From the NCBI RefSeq assembly GCF_001895005.1, contig NZ_BCXH01000001.1:186001-250000 (forward strand): a stretch of DNA of 64,000 nt, read 5' to 3'. The notes below the pieces were generated by a model. That model had not been told where the DNA came from, did no database searches, and worked only from the letters and a program-made list of their open reading frames with translations. This stretch comes from Rhodococcus yunnanensis NBRC 103083. Its GTDB lineage: Bacteria; Actinomycetota; Actinomycetes; Mycobacteriales; Mycobacteriaceae. This document shows, in pieces, positions 26,845 to 35,521 of this stretch; within the stretch, counting starts at the first letter, position 1, and the number at the start of each line of letters is the position of its first letter. Position numbers and translations under genes: made by a program.

Positions 26845-27996
26845 ATGACGATCGAAATCGAAAAGAACCACCGATTGAGCACCGAGACCGTCCCGGTCCG
26901 GGTCGTCGACTCGGATGTTCACCCTGTTCCACGACCCGGAGCGCTGGTGGAATTCTATCCGTCGGAGTTCAAGGACAAGTTCATCTCGCGAACCACCGGT
27001 GCCGGTAGCCAGGTCTACTACGACCCCCCGGACTACGCACACAGCTTCGCGATGCGTGTCGATTCGTTCCCTCCGGACGGAGGGTTCCCTGGATCCGATC
27101 CCGCGACGGCCTTTCGTCAGCTGATCATGGAGTCGGGTTCCGACATCGCAATTCTGGGTCCGATCTTCCCGCAGCTCGGCCAGACCGAGGACGAGATCCA
27201 CGCGCTGAACGTCGCGGTCAACGACTGGCAGGATCAGCGATGGCTCGACAGCGAGAACAACTGGCACCAGCGGTTCCGAGGGTCGATCATGACGGCGTTG
27301 GAAGCACCGGAGAAGGCTGTTACCGAGATCGAGCGATGGGCAGGCCACCCGTACTTCAGCCAGATCATGGTGAACTCCGAGATGCGTCCCGCCTGGGGTG
27401 ATCCCAAGTACTACCCGGTGTGGGAGGCCGCGACCCGTCACAACATCCCTGTGTCCTGCCACCTCGGACGAGGCCAGCACAACGAGCTGCCGATGTCGCC
27501 CGTCGGATTCATGACGTACAACCACGATCTGATGGTCAGTTACTCGCTGGTGGCTGCGAACCAGGTCATGAGCCTGATCTTCGACGGTGTCTTCGACCGA
27601 TTCCCGACGCTCCAGATCGTCTTCATCGAGCATGCGTTCAGCTGGATCCTGCCGCTCATGTGGCGCATGGATGCGATCTACGCCGCTCGCGGCCCCGAGA
27701 ACGGTTTGAAGCGCAAGCCATCGGACTATGTCAAGGACAACATCTGGTTCACCTCGCAGCCACTCGACTACCCCGAGAACAAGCTGGAGTTGACCAAGGC
27801 GCTCGAGTGGATGGAGGCCGACAAGATTCTGCTGTTCTCCTCGGACTACCCGCATTGGACGTTCGACGAGCCGCGCTGGGTCGCCAAGCACATCCCTGTT
27901 CACATGCGTGAGAAGGTCATGTTCAAGAACGCGATCGAACTGTTCGGGCTACCCGACCGGGTTCCGGCTCTGCCGGGTCAGACGCGGGCCTTCTGA
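26845..27996 (+). CDS. amidohydrolase-2 family metal-dependent hydrolase/decarboxylase
   Basis: 383 aa. The expected metal ligands are present: DSDVHPVPRP near residue 25, His in SCHLGRGQHNE, His in FIEHAFSW and Asp in FSSDYPHWTFDEP. The family covers C-N hydrolases and non-oxidative decarboxylases. It lies 33 nt after its degenerate paralog with AAAGGAATC 4 nt before the ATG, and its stop overlaps the Rieske gene start by one base (TGATG). That tight coupling suggests the pair, and perhaps the ferredoxin, form one enzyme system. The substrate is unknown. Confidence 0.86.
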   Translation: MTIEIEKNHRLSTETVPVRVVDSDVHPVPRPGALVEFYPSEFKDKFISRTTGAGSQVYYDPPDYAHSFAMRVDSFPPDGGFPGSDPATAFRQLIMESGSDIAILGPIFPQLGQTEDEIHALNVAVNDWQDQRWLDSENNWHQRFRGSIMTALEAPEKAVTEIERWAGHPYFSQIMVNSEMRPAWGDPKYYPVWEAATRHNIPVSCHLGRGQHNELPMSPVGFMTYNHDLMVSYSLVAANQVMSLIFDGVFDRFPTLQIVFIEHAFSWILPLMWRMDAIYAARGPENGLKRKPSDYVKDNIWFTSQPLDYPENKLELTKALEWMEADKILLFSSDYPHWTFDEPRWVAKHIPVHMREKVMFKNAIELFGLPDRVPALPGQTRAF

Positions 27997-28421
27997 TGAC
28001 CGATCCTCGGGTTGTCGAACCCGCCGTGGTGGAGGCTGTGGCAGAAGTGGTCAGGCCGTCCGGTCGGCAGCATGTTGTTGCGCACGTCGACGAGATCGCA
28101 CCGGGCAACAAGAAGGTCGTCGACTCCATCGGCCGTCACGGCGTCGGGGTCTACAACGTGAACGGCAAGTACTACGCGATCGCCAACTATTGCCCGCACG
28201 AGGGTGGACCACTGTGCGTCGGGCGCACGCACGGCCAGACGATTCGAGACGACAGCGCACCCGGCGGTGCCGTCGAGGCCCGCGAGGGCGAGTTCATCTA
28301 CTGCCCATGGCATCAATGGGGTTTCGAGCTTGCGACCGGCACGACAGCCGTCAAACCCGAGTGGAGTATTCGCACCTATCCAGTGCACGTGGACGGCGAT
28401 GACGTCATCGTTACCGCCTGA
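27996..28421 (+). CDS. Rieske-type 2Fe-2S ferredoxin
   Basis: 141 aa. Cluster ligands are in YCPHEGGPLCVG (Cys-x-His) and YCPWHQWGFELATG (Cys-x2-His), separated by about 40 residues that include a longer-than-usual insertion. There is no catalytic iron domain, so it is an electron carrier rather than an oxygenase. The N-terminal 30 residues are an extension rich in Val and Ala. It is coupled to the amidohydrolase by a 1-nt overlap, and the NuoF-like gene follows. It may deliver electrons between that flavoprotein and an oxygenase. Confidence 0.9.
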   Translation: MTDPRVVEPAVVEAVAEVVRPSGRQHVVAHVDEIAPGNKKVVDSIGRHGVGVYNVNGKYYAIANYCPHEGGPLCVGRTHGQTIRDDSAPGGAVEAREGEFIYCPWHQWGFELATGTTAVKPEWSIRTYPVHVDGDDVIVTA

Positions 28422-28457
28422 ACATCGTCACTGCCTGAACGTCGTCACTGCCTGAAC
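28407..28457. repeat. tandem repeat, 3 x 17 nt spanning a stop codon
   Basis: Units ATCGTTACCGCCTGAAC, ATCGTCACTGCCTGAAC and GTCGTCACTGCCTGAAC. The first contains the last codons and the TGA of the Rieske ferredoxin gene, so each later unit also repeats an out-of-use stop. Confidence 0.85.
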
Positions 28458-28526
28458 ACAATTCTCGATCGGAACACTTTCGTACCCCTGTGAGCCGCGG
28501 TCGCCGACCGCGGAATGGAGAATTCG

Positions 28527-29828
28527 ATGAGCACGACCGCTGAAATTCCCGTGTCGATTGCCACCGGTGTGTTTTCCGGTGTCGGCCGACGCCTCCTCGG
28601 CGACGTCGAAACCAGAGAGAGTTTGGACGCCTATGTGTCGGGCGGCGGTTACCGGTCCGTCGACGACATGGCCGAGTTTCTCACTGCGATCGATGGATCG
28701 GGAATCCGTGGGCGCGGTGGCGCGGCGTTCCCGTTGGGTCGCAAGATCAGGACGGTGGGTTCGGGTGTGACCACGCCCGTGGCCGTGGCGAACGGGGAGG
28801 AGGGTGAACCGGCCTCGGTCAAGGATCGATGGCTGATGCGTCACCGTCCGCATCTCGTGCTGGACGGGTTACGGCTGGCAGCCGCCGCGGTCGGTGCAGA
28901 TCGACTGCACGTCTACGTCTCCGATGTGGCGAGCGAGCAGAGCATCCTTCATGCACTCGAAGAATCCGTCGGACACGGTGATTGGGTCTCGTCGATCGAG
29001 GTCACCCGCGTCGAGACCGCCTACGTGGCCGGCGAGGAAAGTGCTGTCGTTCAGGTTCTCAACGGGGGTCCGGCGTTGCCGACCGAGAAGCCCCCACGTC
29101 CGTTCGAGGAAGGCGTCGAGGGACGCCCGACACTGATCAGCAACGTCGAGACGCTTGCCCAGTTGGCGTTGCTTCGACAGCTCGGAGTCGACGAGTACCG
29201 TTCGCTCGGCACCGCAGGTAGTCCTGGCACCTTCCTGATGACTCTGTCCGGTGCCACCGGGCACCCGGGACTCTACGAGATCCCCCTCGGGACGACGCTG
29301 CGGGAAATCCTGACGTGGCTCGGCGAAGATCCCTCGAAGGTCACGGGTGCGCTCATGGGCGGCTATTTCGCGGGAGTCGTCGGTGCAGCGGTGATCGACA
29401 CGCCCCTCGACTACGACTCGGTGGCTGCCATCGGCAGCGGACTCGGTTGCGGCGCGGTAGCGCTGCTCGACGCCGACACCTGCCCTGTCGAGGTGAGTTC
29501 GGCCGTCATGACGTACTTCGCGAGAGAGAATGCGGGACAGTGCGGCTCGTGCTTCAACGGCACTGCAGCGATGAGTGCGGCGTTGCAGGCGCTTCGGGAT
29601 TTCCGGGCAACCGAGGCCGACGTGGAGCGATTGCGCACGTGGTCCATCGGGCTGCGCGGACGGGGTGCCTGTGGAACCCTCGACGGAGCCACCAACATCG
29701 CCGCGAGTGTGCTGCGCGAGTTCCCCCAGCAGGTAGCAGGCCACCTCGAGCACCGATGTGAACCATGCGCGTCGGGCCGACGACTGTCGGATCCTCCTTT
29801 CTCGGTTTTCCCTTCCACGGCGCACTGA
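28527..29828 (+). CDS. NuoF-like NADH-binding flavoprotein (51-kDa subunit family)
   Basis: 433 aa of the NADH dehydrogenase 51-kDa family. IRGRGGAAFPLGRK and VANGEEGEPASVKDR form the FMN/NADH site. Near the C-terminus GQCGSCFNG, RGACGTLDG and EPCASG supply the four cysteines of a 4Fe-4S cluster. It is not beside other complex I genes, so it is probably a soluble NADH:ferredoxin oxidoreductase. The 3Fe-4S-type ferredoxin that follows and the Rieske ferredoxin before it are likely acceptors. The ATG at 28527 follows GGAG at 6 nt. Confidence 0.88.
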   Translation: MSTTAEIPVSIATGVFSGVGRRLLGDVETRESLDAYVSGGGYRSVDDMAEFLTAIDGSGIRGRGGAAFPLGRKIRTVGSGVTTPVAVANGEEGEPASVKDRWLMRHRPHLVLDGLRLAAAAVGADRLHVYVSDVASEQSILHALEESVGHGDWVSSIEVTRVETAYVAGEESAVVQVLNGGPALPTEKPPRPFEEGVEGRPTLISNVETLAQLALLRQLGVDEYRSLGTAGSPGTFLMTLSGATGHPGLYEIPLGTTLREILTWLGEDPSKVTGALMGGYFAGVVGAAVIDTPLDYDSVAAIGSGLGCGAVALLDADTCPVEVSSAVMTYFARENAGQCGSCFNGTAAMSAALQALRDFRATEADVERLRTWSIGLRGRGACGTLDGATNIAASVLREFPQQVAGHLEHRCEPCASGRRLSDPPFSVFPSTAH

Positions 29829-29864
29829 CAGCGAACATTGTCTCGATAGAGAGGAAAGAACGAC

Positions 29865-30113
29865 GTGAGGATCAAACTGGACAGGACTCTGTGCGACGGT
29901 TTCGCGCTGTGCGCGGTGCACTCGCCGGAGATCTTCTCCCTCGACGAGTGGGGTTATGCATCGGTCGTCGGGGGGAACGAGATCTCCGAGGCTGACGAAC
30001 AACGAGTGCGGCGGGCCTTGTTGGACTGCCCTGTTCATGCGATCGTCGAGTTGTCGGAGAACAAGGCGGCTCGGATTCCCGCTGGTGCACCGACGCCGCG
30101 CGGGGCACGCTGA
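29865..30113 (+). CDS. 3Fe-4S-type ferredoxin (P450-associated type)
   Basis: 82 aa. The ligands are in CDGFALCAVHSPEIF and a later CPVHAI: the C-x5-C plus distant C-P pattern, with Ala-Leu in place of the second cysteine of a normal 4Fe-4S motif. Such ferredoxins usually feed actinobacterial cytochrome P450s, but no P450 gene is in this window. The GTG start follows GAGGAAAG. It closes the amidohydrolase operon and is followed by a hairpin. Confidence 0.9.
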   Translation: MRIKLDRTLCDGFALCAVHSPEIFSLDEWGYASVVGGNEISEADEQRVRRALLDCPVHAIVELSENKAARIPAGAPTPRGAR

Positions 30114-30144
30114 TGTAATGCTGAATTCCTGAACTACAGCCACC

Positions 30145-30177
30145 CGGCCGCGGAGCTCATCAGAGCATCCGCGGCCG
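30145..30177. terminator. hairpin terminator
   Basis: Arms CGGCCGCGGA and TCCGCGGCCG around 13 nt, 31 nt after the ferredoxin stop and between convergent genes. A partial 2 x 18-nt repeat (CTGTGTTTCCCTC core) follows at 30178-30213. Confidence 0.75.
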
Positions 30178-30207
30178 CTGTGTTTCCCTCGAATACTGTG
30201 TTTCCCT

Positions 30208-31434
30208 CTACTGCGCGTTGTTCTTCGATTCGAGGACGCTGCCGACTGCCGCGATGAGGCCTGCGGTGCGGGGTTCGCCGGTCGGCGTTCCGCCCAACTT
30301 TGCCGTCACGTACCCGAAGGTGATGCCCGTCGACGGATCGGCGAAGCCGAGGGATCCGCCTGCGCCGTAATGACCGAATGCATGGGTCGGTAGGGGCGAG
30401 ATCTCCGAATCGAGCATGAATCCACTGCCGAACCGGCTCTGTGCCATCGTGACCTCGTCGATGCCCTCACTCTGTTCGGCGATTGCCGCTGTCACTGTCT
30501 CCTCTTCGAGCAGTCTGATGCCGTCGATCTCTCCCAGCAGTGCGGCGTACATCTTGGCCAGCGACCGTGCATCTGCGATTCCATTCGCGGCAGGAATCTC
30601 GGCTGCGTAGACGGCAGGGTCGTTCCAGGCGGGCGCGTTGGGTGTCGGGAGCAGGCCGTTGGAGGACAGAGTGCGGCTCAGCAGCGACGTCGGGTCCATC
30701 ATCTGACCGATTCGTGCCAGAATCGCGGCCTTCGCGTCGGGATCGGTGATGGCATCGAGAAAATCGGGCGCAGGCGGTGTGGACGCGACCAGGGGAGCAA
30801 CCCGCCCGACGTGCTCCGACGGCAGGCCGATGTAGAAGTCCAAATTCAAAGGCACAGCAATATTTTCAGCGAACAGCTCGCCCACGGTCCGACCTGTCGC
30901 CCGGCGAACTACCTCGCCGATCAGCCAACCGTAGGTCAGGGCGTGGTATCCATGCGAGGTGCTGGGATCCCACACCGGGCTCTGTGCAGCCAGAAGATCG
31001 GCCACTGGCGTACCGGCAAGGAGTTGCTCGAGGGTGAGATCACCTTCGATGGCAGGAAGCCCTGCGCGGTGGCTCAGCAGGGTGCGCGTGGTCACCGCCT
31101 CCTTCCCACCCGCAGCGAACTCCGGCCACACGTTCGCGACCGGTGCATCGAGATCCAGAAGGCCCTTCTCGGCGAGCTGGTGGACGACGATCGCCGTTGC
31201 TGCTTTGGTAGCCGAGTACACGATTCCAATCGTGTCCTGAGCCCACGGCGTCTCGGCTTCGGCGTCTGCAAGTCCGCCCCAGATATCGACGACCAACTCA
31301 CCTTCGTGATACAAGGCGAATGCCGCACCGGTATCGTTGAACTCAGCGAAGTTTCGTTCGAACGCCTCTCTCACCGGTTCGAAACCCGGCGCGGTGAAGC
31401 CGTGTGTCTGAGGCCGAGAAAGTTGTTCGGTCAT
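30208..31434 (-). CDS. serine hydrolase of the beta-lactamase/EstB (class C) family
   Basis: 408 aa. The nucleophile is the serine of SATK (S-x-x-K) near residue 73 and the catalytic tyrosine is probably in GYHALTYGW near residue 160, as in family VIII esterases. FGHYGAGGSLGFADP and FGYVTAKLGG lie where these enzymes have HxG-like motifs. There is no signal peptide, so it acts in the cytoplasm on esters or lactones rather than as a secreted beta-lactamase. GGAGAAG lies 3 nt before the ATG. Its promoter carries a copy of the recurring motif. Confidence 0.88.
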   Translation of the reverse strand: MTEQLSRPQTHGFTAPGFEPVREAFERNFAEFNDTGAAFALYHEGELVVDIWGGLADAEAETPWAQDTIGIVYSATKAATAIVVHQLAEKGLLDLDAPVANVWPEFAAGGKEAVTTRTLLSHRAGLPAIEGDLTLEQLLAGTPVADLLAAQSPVWDPSTSHGYHALTYGWLIGEVVRRATGRTVGELFAENIAVPLNLDFYIGLPSEHVGRVAPLVASTPPAPDFLDAITDPDAKAAILARIGQMMDPTSLLSRTLSSNGLLPTPNAPAWNDPAVYAAEIPAANGIADARSLAKMYAALLGEIDGIRLLEEETVTAAIAEQSEGIDEVTMAQSRFGSGFMLDSEISPLPTHAFGHYGAGGSLGFADPSTGITFGYVTAKLGGTPTGEPRTAGLIAAVGSVLESKNNAQ

Positions 31435-31487
31435 ATCTTCTCCTAATGCGTGCGCGGGCCGGACAGCGTGAGCGACTGCTCCCGTGA

Positions 31488-31501
31488 AGCATACTAATTA
31501 T
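31488..31501. promoter_or_regulatory. operator-like motif, copy 7
   Basis: AGCAT-ACTA-ATTAT followed by TGAG, 54 nt before the serine hydrolase start. The core ATACTAATnATTG is shared with the reverse complement of the copy at 48908. Confidence 0.4.
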
Positions 31502-31583
31502 TGAGTGTATTCGGCCCTGAAGTTGCGAACACCGCTGAGGTTTTTCGGAGCCGGATGATCAACAGACCGAACCGATCGACAGG

Positions 31584-31617
31584 CCGAACGGATCATCCGG
31601 CCGAACGGATCATCCGG
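31584..31617. repeat. tandem repeat, 2 x 17 nt at the end of the LysR gene
   Basis: Two exact copies of CCGAACGGATCATCCGG; the copy at 31584 contains the LysR stop codon at 31593-31595. Confidence 0.85.
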
Positions 31618-32513
31618 GGTCGTCTCGGTTCGCGCGGTGCAGCTGCCACCGCGTCGAGAATTGCGTCGATAGTGGAACGGTCGATAGCTGTCGACGACGG
31701 TGACCATGCGAGGTACGTCTCGAGACTGAGATCGAGATCCTCGACCGGAGTCACGACGACCCCGTATTCCTCGTCGAGTTCCGGCTTGGAATCCCCTGCG
31801 AAAATCGAGAAACCGGAGCCACTCGATACCACGTCGCGTATCCACGAGGCTTCGCCGGCATCGATGGTGTCCACGATGCCGAACTCGGCGAGAATCGACC
31901 GAAGCTTCGCGTAGAAGATCGGAGTTCCGGCCATCAGTGCTGCCGAGGTCACCAGAGGTTGATCGGCGAAATGCCGGATCGACAGGGTGCTGATCGAGGC
32001 CTGGGGGAGTGAGGATGCGAACATCACCTTCACCGGGTGTCTCGAGATGAGTTCCGAGGGGATCCTCGTCGTGGGCGGCGCCTGATGCAGCAGTGCGATG
32101 TCCACTTTTCCGACCGAAAGTTGCCGGATCAGTTGAACATTCGGACCCGGTACGCACTGGACCGGGATCCCGGTGTCCCGCATCGTGTCGAGTACCGCGT
32201 TCCGCAGCCCTACGCCGACGCCCAAGGCGAGTCCGAGTTTGGCAGCCGGCGCTGCCTCTTCGTCGGACGCCGCGGCGTACACCTCGTCCATTGCGGACAG
32301 CACTTGTCGAGCGTGATCGAGAAGGCGCCGACCGACGGCACTGACGACGATTCCGCGCGAGGTGCGGTCGAAGAGTTTGACGCCGAGTTCGCGCTCGAGA
32401 TCCTGAATGCGGCGGCTCAGAGCGGAGACCGACAGATACATCAAAGGCGCAGCGCGGGCCATACTGCCCTCCGCGGCCGTCAGCACGAATGCACGCAGAT
32501 TCTCTAGATTCAC
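31593..32513 (-). CDS. LysR family transcriptional regulator
   Basis: 306 aa, normal LysR length. The winged helix is at residues 1-60 (NLENLRAFVLTAAEGSMARAAPLMYLSVSALSRRI, with SALSRRIQDLERELGVKLFDRT as the recognition part), followed by a periplasmic-binding-like sensor domain. The start is GTG at 32513. It faces neither neighbour's promoter directly; the nearest candidate target is the serine hydrolase transcribed in the same direction downstream. The 32514-32668 gap to the next gene contains a TGGAC-AACCA-GTCCA inverted repeat but no gene. Confidence 0.9.
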   Translation of the reverse strand: MNLENLRAFVLTAAEGSMARAAPLMYLSVSALSRRIQDLERELGVKLFDRTSRGIVVSAVGRRLLDHARQVLSAMDEVYAAASDEEAAPAAKLGLALGVGVGLRNAVLDTMRDTGIPVQCVPGPNVQLIRQLSVGKVDIALLHQAPPTTRIPSELISRHPVKVMFASSLPQASISTLSIRHFADQPLVTSAALMAGTPIFYAKLRSILAEFGIVDTIDAGEASWIRDVVSSGSGFSIFAGDSKPELDEEYGVVVTPVEDLDLSLETYLAWSPSSTAIDRSTIDAILDAVAAAPREPRRPRMIRSAG

Positions 32514-32668
32514 GCCGATCTCCTCATGGGCGCCCGGGCGAGGGTCGACCGCAATCGGTACTCGATCGTCGACCGGCCACGGGAGCGGACGTGATCAGTC
32601 TGTTGGACAACCAGTCCACAGTCAAGACGCAATGTGCATGTCGTGGCAGGCTTACGAGGTCGCGGACG

Positions 32669-33301
32669 TCATCGACGCAGTTGCGCGGCCTTTCCTGATC
32701 GCCTGAGTCCTACGAGCCAAATCTCGGTCATGGCGTCGATGATCAGGTCGTTCGTCGCGTCGGTCCGATCGCCTGCGTCGGGAAGCAGATAGGCATAGGT
32801 CGCGCGAAATTGGACTGCCAGCAGCGCGACCTGTACATGAGCGCGATGACTTTCCCGCTCCGGGTACTGAGCAAGATAACGAGGCATGTAGTCGGCGAGA
32901 TCCATGGCGTCCCGGTACGAACTGACGCTTTCGATGTTGGAGGCGGCGTCTGCCGCACCGAGGATGACCCGGTATCGCTCCATCCATCCGATGGCCGTCG
33001 CCATCCATGCGCGCATTGCAGTGCGAGTACCGTCCACGAGTACTTCGTCGAGGGCGCCGTACATCTGCTGTACCTCGGGAAGGAGCCGGCCGGTGAGGGT
33101 GGACACGATGTCCCGTTTGGTCGGGAAATGGAGGTAGAACGTCGCTCGCCCTGCACCGGCGGCGTTGACGATGTCGTCGATAGTGGTGGCGAGGTAGCCC
33201 TTCTGGGCGAATACGGCGATTGCTCCTTCGAGGATTCGTTCTCGCGTGAACGCGCGTTGTTGTTCTCTGATCGTCGCGCCCGACGAGTGTGGTCCAGCCA
33301 T
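32669..33301 (-). CDS. TetR family regulator (paralog A)
   Basis: 210 aa from the ATG at 33301. TIREQQRAFTRERILEGAIAVFAQKGYLATT and AAGAGRATFYLHFPTKRDIV form the DNA-binding domain. It is clearly paralogous to the product at 34766 (shared IREQQRAFTR and RATFYL stretches), and the two genes flank the luciferase-like monooxygenase at 33521. It is divergent from that monooxygenase with a palindrome between them, so it probably represses it. Longer in-frame starts (33418) would add a proline-rich tail and are less likely. Confidence 0.88.
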   Translation of the reverse strand: MAGPHSSGATIREQQRAFTRERILEGAIAVFAQKGYLATTIDDIVNAAGAGRATFYLHFPTKRDIVSTLTGRLLPEVQQMYGALDEVLVDGTRTAMRAWMATAIGWMERYRVILGAADAASNIESVSSYRDAMDLADYMPRYLAQYPERESHRAHVQVALLAVQFRATYAYLLPDAGDRTDATNDLIIDAMTEIWLVGLRRSGKAAQLRR

Positions 33302-33431
33302 GAGCGAATGGTAACTGCTCTCGTGGTCGACCCCACGACTCGTTGGTTGCCCGGGTGTACAGGGAGGCGAAGCGACGGGCGCCATCGGGGGCTGCTCATA
33401 CGGTATGCCGACGGTCATAGGAGCGTGAAGA

Positions 33432-33449
33432 TGTGAAATTATTTACACA
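33432..33449. promoter_or_regulatory. operator candidate for the TetR/monooxygenase divergon
   Basis: An AT-rich palindrome with arms TGTGAAA and TTTACACA, symmetric at most positions, in the gap between the TetR start at 33301 and the monooxygenase start at 33521. No copy of the ATGATT motif is seen here. Confidence 0.5.
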
Positions 33450-33520
33450 GAAGCCTTGACTTGATTGCTGTTGAGTAGTCACGATGTCTAATCATCAGCC
33501 AATGAATCCAAGGAGAAATC

Positions 33521-34687
33521 ATGCGGATCGGTGTCACTCTGTACGCGCAGAACTACGGGGACTGGGATCGCTACGAGGCGCACGAGCGAGGGGAGGAATC
33601 GACCTCCACCGTCGACGGAACGGTCGATGCCCAGATTCTCTCCGACGAGATCGGCCTCGGGCTTCTGGTCGAAGAGCTCGGATTCGATTCGTTGTGGACC
33701 ATCGAGCACCACGTGACCCCGTACACGATGGTGACCAATCCACTCCAGCTGCTGACTTTCTTCGCCGGCGCAACAAGCCGCATCGATCTGGGGACCATGG
33801 TGGTCGTCCTGCCGTGGCATCACCCGATTCGTGTTGCGGAAGACATCATCATGCTTCAACACGCGCTGCGCGGTCGCAAGGCGTTCATCGGATTCGGACG
33901 TGGAGCAGCCCAGCGCGAGTTCAAGCAGCTCGGGATCGATATGAACCAGTCTCGCCAGCTTTTCCACGAGGGCGTGGAGATCGTGAAACTCGCTCTGACC
34001 GAGGACGAGTTCTCGTACCACGGCGAAATTCATCACTTCGAGGATGTGTCCGTCCGGCCGCGGCCACGCGACGCTCAGGCACTGCTGGACAACCTCCATT
34101 TCTCCTGGGGTAGTCCCGCTTCCGCGCCAGTCGGTGCTGCGCACGGTCTCAAGCCGTTGATCATTCCGCAGAAGCCGTTGGACGAGTACCACGCAGATCT
34201 CACCGAATTCGGTAAGGCTCGCGCAGAGATCGGGCTCGAGCCTGCTCGCCCTCGTATGCACCTGAACATCATCTGTGTGGAAGACGAGCAAGAGGCGTAC
34301 GACCTCGCGCACAAACACATCCCGGAATATGTCGACAGCGCGGCACGCGAATACGAACTGGGTGGTCAGCACTTCAAAACCATCAAGGGATACGAGCACT
34401 ACGCGCGGATGGAGGTCGTCGACCGTAGCCACATCGTCAACGGCATGGCGAAGACGTACTTGGACAACCACATCTGGGGCACCCCTGCGCAGTGCTTGGA
34501 CAAGATCAGGAGCTTGAGCGACAGGTTCCATCCCGAGGAGTTCATGCTCGTCTTCAAGTACGGGTCGATGTCGATCGAAACTGCCGAGCGTAGCCTTCGA
34601 CTCTTCGCGGAAAAGGTACTTCCGGCCGCCCAGGCGATCGAGGTCTTGGAGCCCATCGTGTACACCGAGGCTGCAGCAGCTCAGTAG
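33521..34687 (+). CDS. luciferase-like (LLM) flavin-dependent monooxygenase
   Basis: 388 aa, the long form of the LLM family that includes alkanal and limonene monooxygenases. MRIGVTLYAQNYGDW, EELGFDSLWTIEHHVTPY, SRIDLGTMVVVLPWHHPIRVAEDI and FIGFGRGAAQREFKQLGID follow the TIM barrel; HFSWGSPASAPVGAAHGLKPL is the variable insertion. It would need reduced flavin from a separate reductase, not seen next to it. Length and class resemble limonene 1,2-monooxygenase of Rhodococcus, but I cannot confirm the substrate. AAGGAGAAATC lies 3 nt before the ATG. Confidence 0.86.
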   Translation: MRIGVTLYAQNYGDWDRYEAHERGEESTSTVDGTVDAQILSDEIGLGLLVEELGFDSLWTIEHHVTPYTMVTNPLQLLTFFAGATSRIDLGTMVVVLPWHHPIRVAEDIIMLQHALRGRKAFIGFGRGAAQREFKQLGIDMNQSRQLFHEGVEIVKLALTEDEFSYHGEIHHFEDVSVRPRPRDAQALLDNLHFSWGSPASAPVGAAHGLKPLIIPQKPLDEYHADLTEFGKARAEIGLEPARPRMHLNIICVEDEQEAYDLAHKHIPEYVDSAAREYELGGQHFKTIKGYEHYARMEVVDRSHIVNGMAKTYLDNHIWGTPAQCLDKIRSLSDRFHPEEFMLVFKYGSMSIETAERSLRLFAEKVLPAAQAIEVLEPIVYTEAAAAQ

Positions 34688-34765
34688 CAGAGGGACGATA
34701 CCTCCTGGAGTACTCTGTTCCGAACCGTCAAGGACCTCACGTTTTCGGAAGGCAGTGTCGAATCA

Positions 34766-35407
34766 ATGCCCAGAGCCACGGACCCGACTCCCGCTGTCGC
34801 AGCGAAGGGGTCCATCCGTGAACAGCAACGGGCGTTCACGCGTGATCGGCTGCTGCAGGGTGCCCAGGAGGTGTTCGCGTCGAAGGGATACGTCGCGAGC
34901 ACGATCGACGAGATCGCGACCGCCTCGGGCGCAAGCCGGGCAACCTTCTATCTGTACTTCTCGACCAAGCTCGAACTCATCACCGAGCTCGGAGCGTCGG
35001 TGAAGGCAGAAACCCACGCCTTCTACGAGCAACTCGACGATGTGCTCGCCGATGGATCTCGTGATGCGCTGCTGGACTGGATGAACCGGTCGGTCGACTG
35101 GATGGACGGGCACAAGGTCGTCCTGAGCTCGTTGGACACCGCTCAGGTCGCGGAGGGTTCGCTGTCGTACGAGGACGCCCTGGGGCTGTCCGATCGCATG
35201 CCGCGCTACCTTGCGGGTTGGCGCGAGGCGGACAGACCGCAGGCTCGAATGCGAATTGCGCTGCTGGCGGCCCAGTTTCGCGCGATGTTCTCGTTTCTGC
35301 TTCGGACCGAGGACGTACGCAAAGATGTGTCCAACGCCGAGCTCGCCGAGGCCATGACCGACGTGTGGATGAGTGCTCTCAGTTCGTCGCCACCCGACGA
35401 CGTGTGA
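34766..35407 (+). CDS. TetR family regulator (paralog B)
   Basis: 213 aa. SIREQQRAFTRDRLLQGAQEVF, STIDEIATASGASRATFYLYF and the following helices parallel paralog A at 32669 through most of the length, including a similar C-terminal domain (RMRIALLAAQFRAMFSFLLRT against VQVALLAVQFRATYAYLLPD). It follows the monooxygenase by 78 nt. That gap contains TTCCGAA and TTCGGAA arms 19 nt apart, a possible independent operator. Duplication with divided regulation of one enzyme is the simplest reading. Confidence 0.9.
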   Translation: MPRATDPTPAVAAKGSIREQQRAFTRDRLLQGAQEVFASKGYVASTIDEIATASGASRATFYLYFSTKLELITELGASVKAETHAFYEQLDDVLADGSRDALLDWMNRSVDWMDGHKVVLSSLDTAQVAEGSLSYEDALGLSDRMPRYLAGWREADRPQARMRIALLAAQFRAMFSFLLRTEDVRKDVSNAELAEAMTDVWMSALSSSPPDDV

Positions 35408-35474
35408 TCTTTTGCCGGCTCGGACACTGCGTCACCGATGCGGTCGTAGGTCAATCGTCGATGAGAGACCCACG

Positions 35475-35517
35475 ACCGCATACGTGCCGGTAGCTACGCT
35501 GCCGGCACGTATGCGGT
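35475..35517. terminator. bidirectional hairpin terminator
   Basis: A 16-bp perfect stem (ACCGCATACGTGCCGG and complement) with 11-nt loop between the convergent TetR and CoA-transferase genes. An alternative fold with GATGCGGTCGT about 40 nt upstream is possible. Confidence 0.85.
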
Positions 35518-35521
35518 CCGG

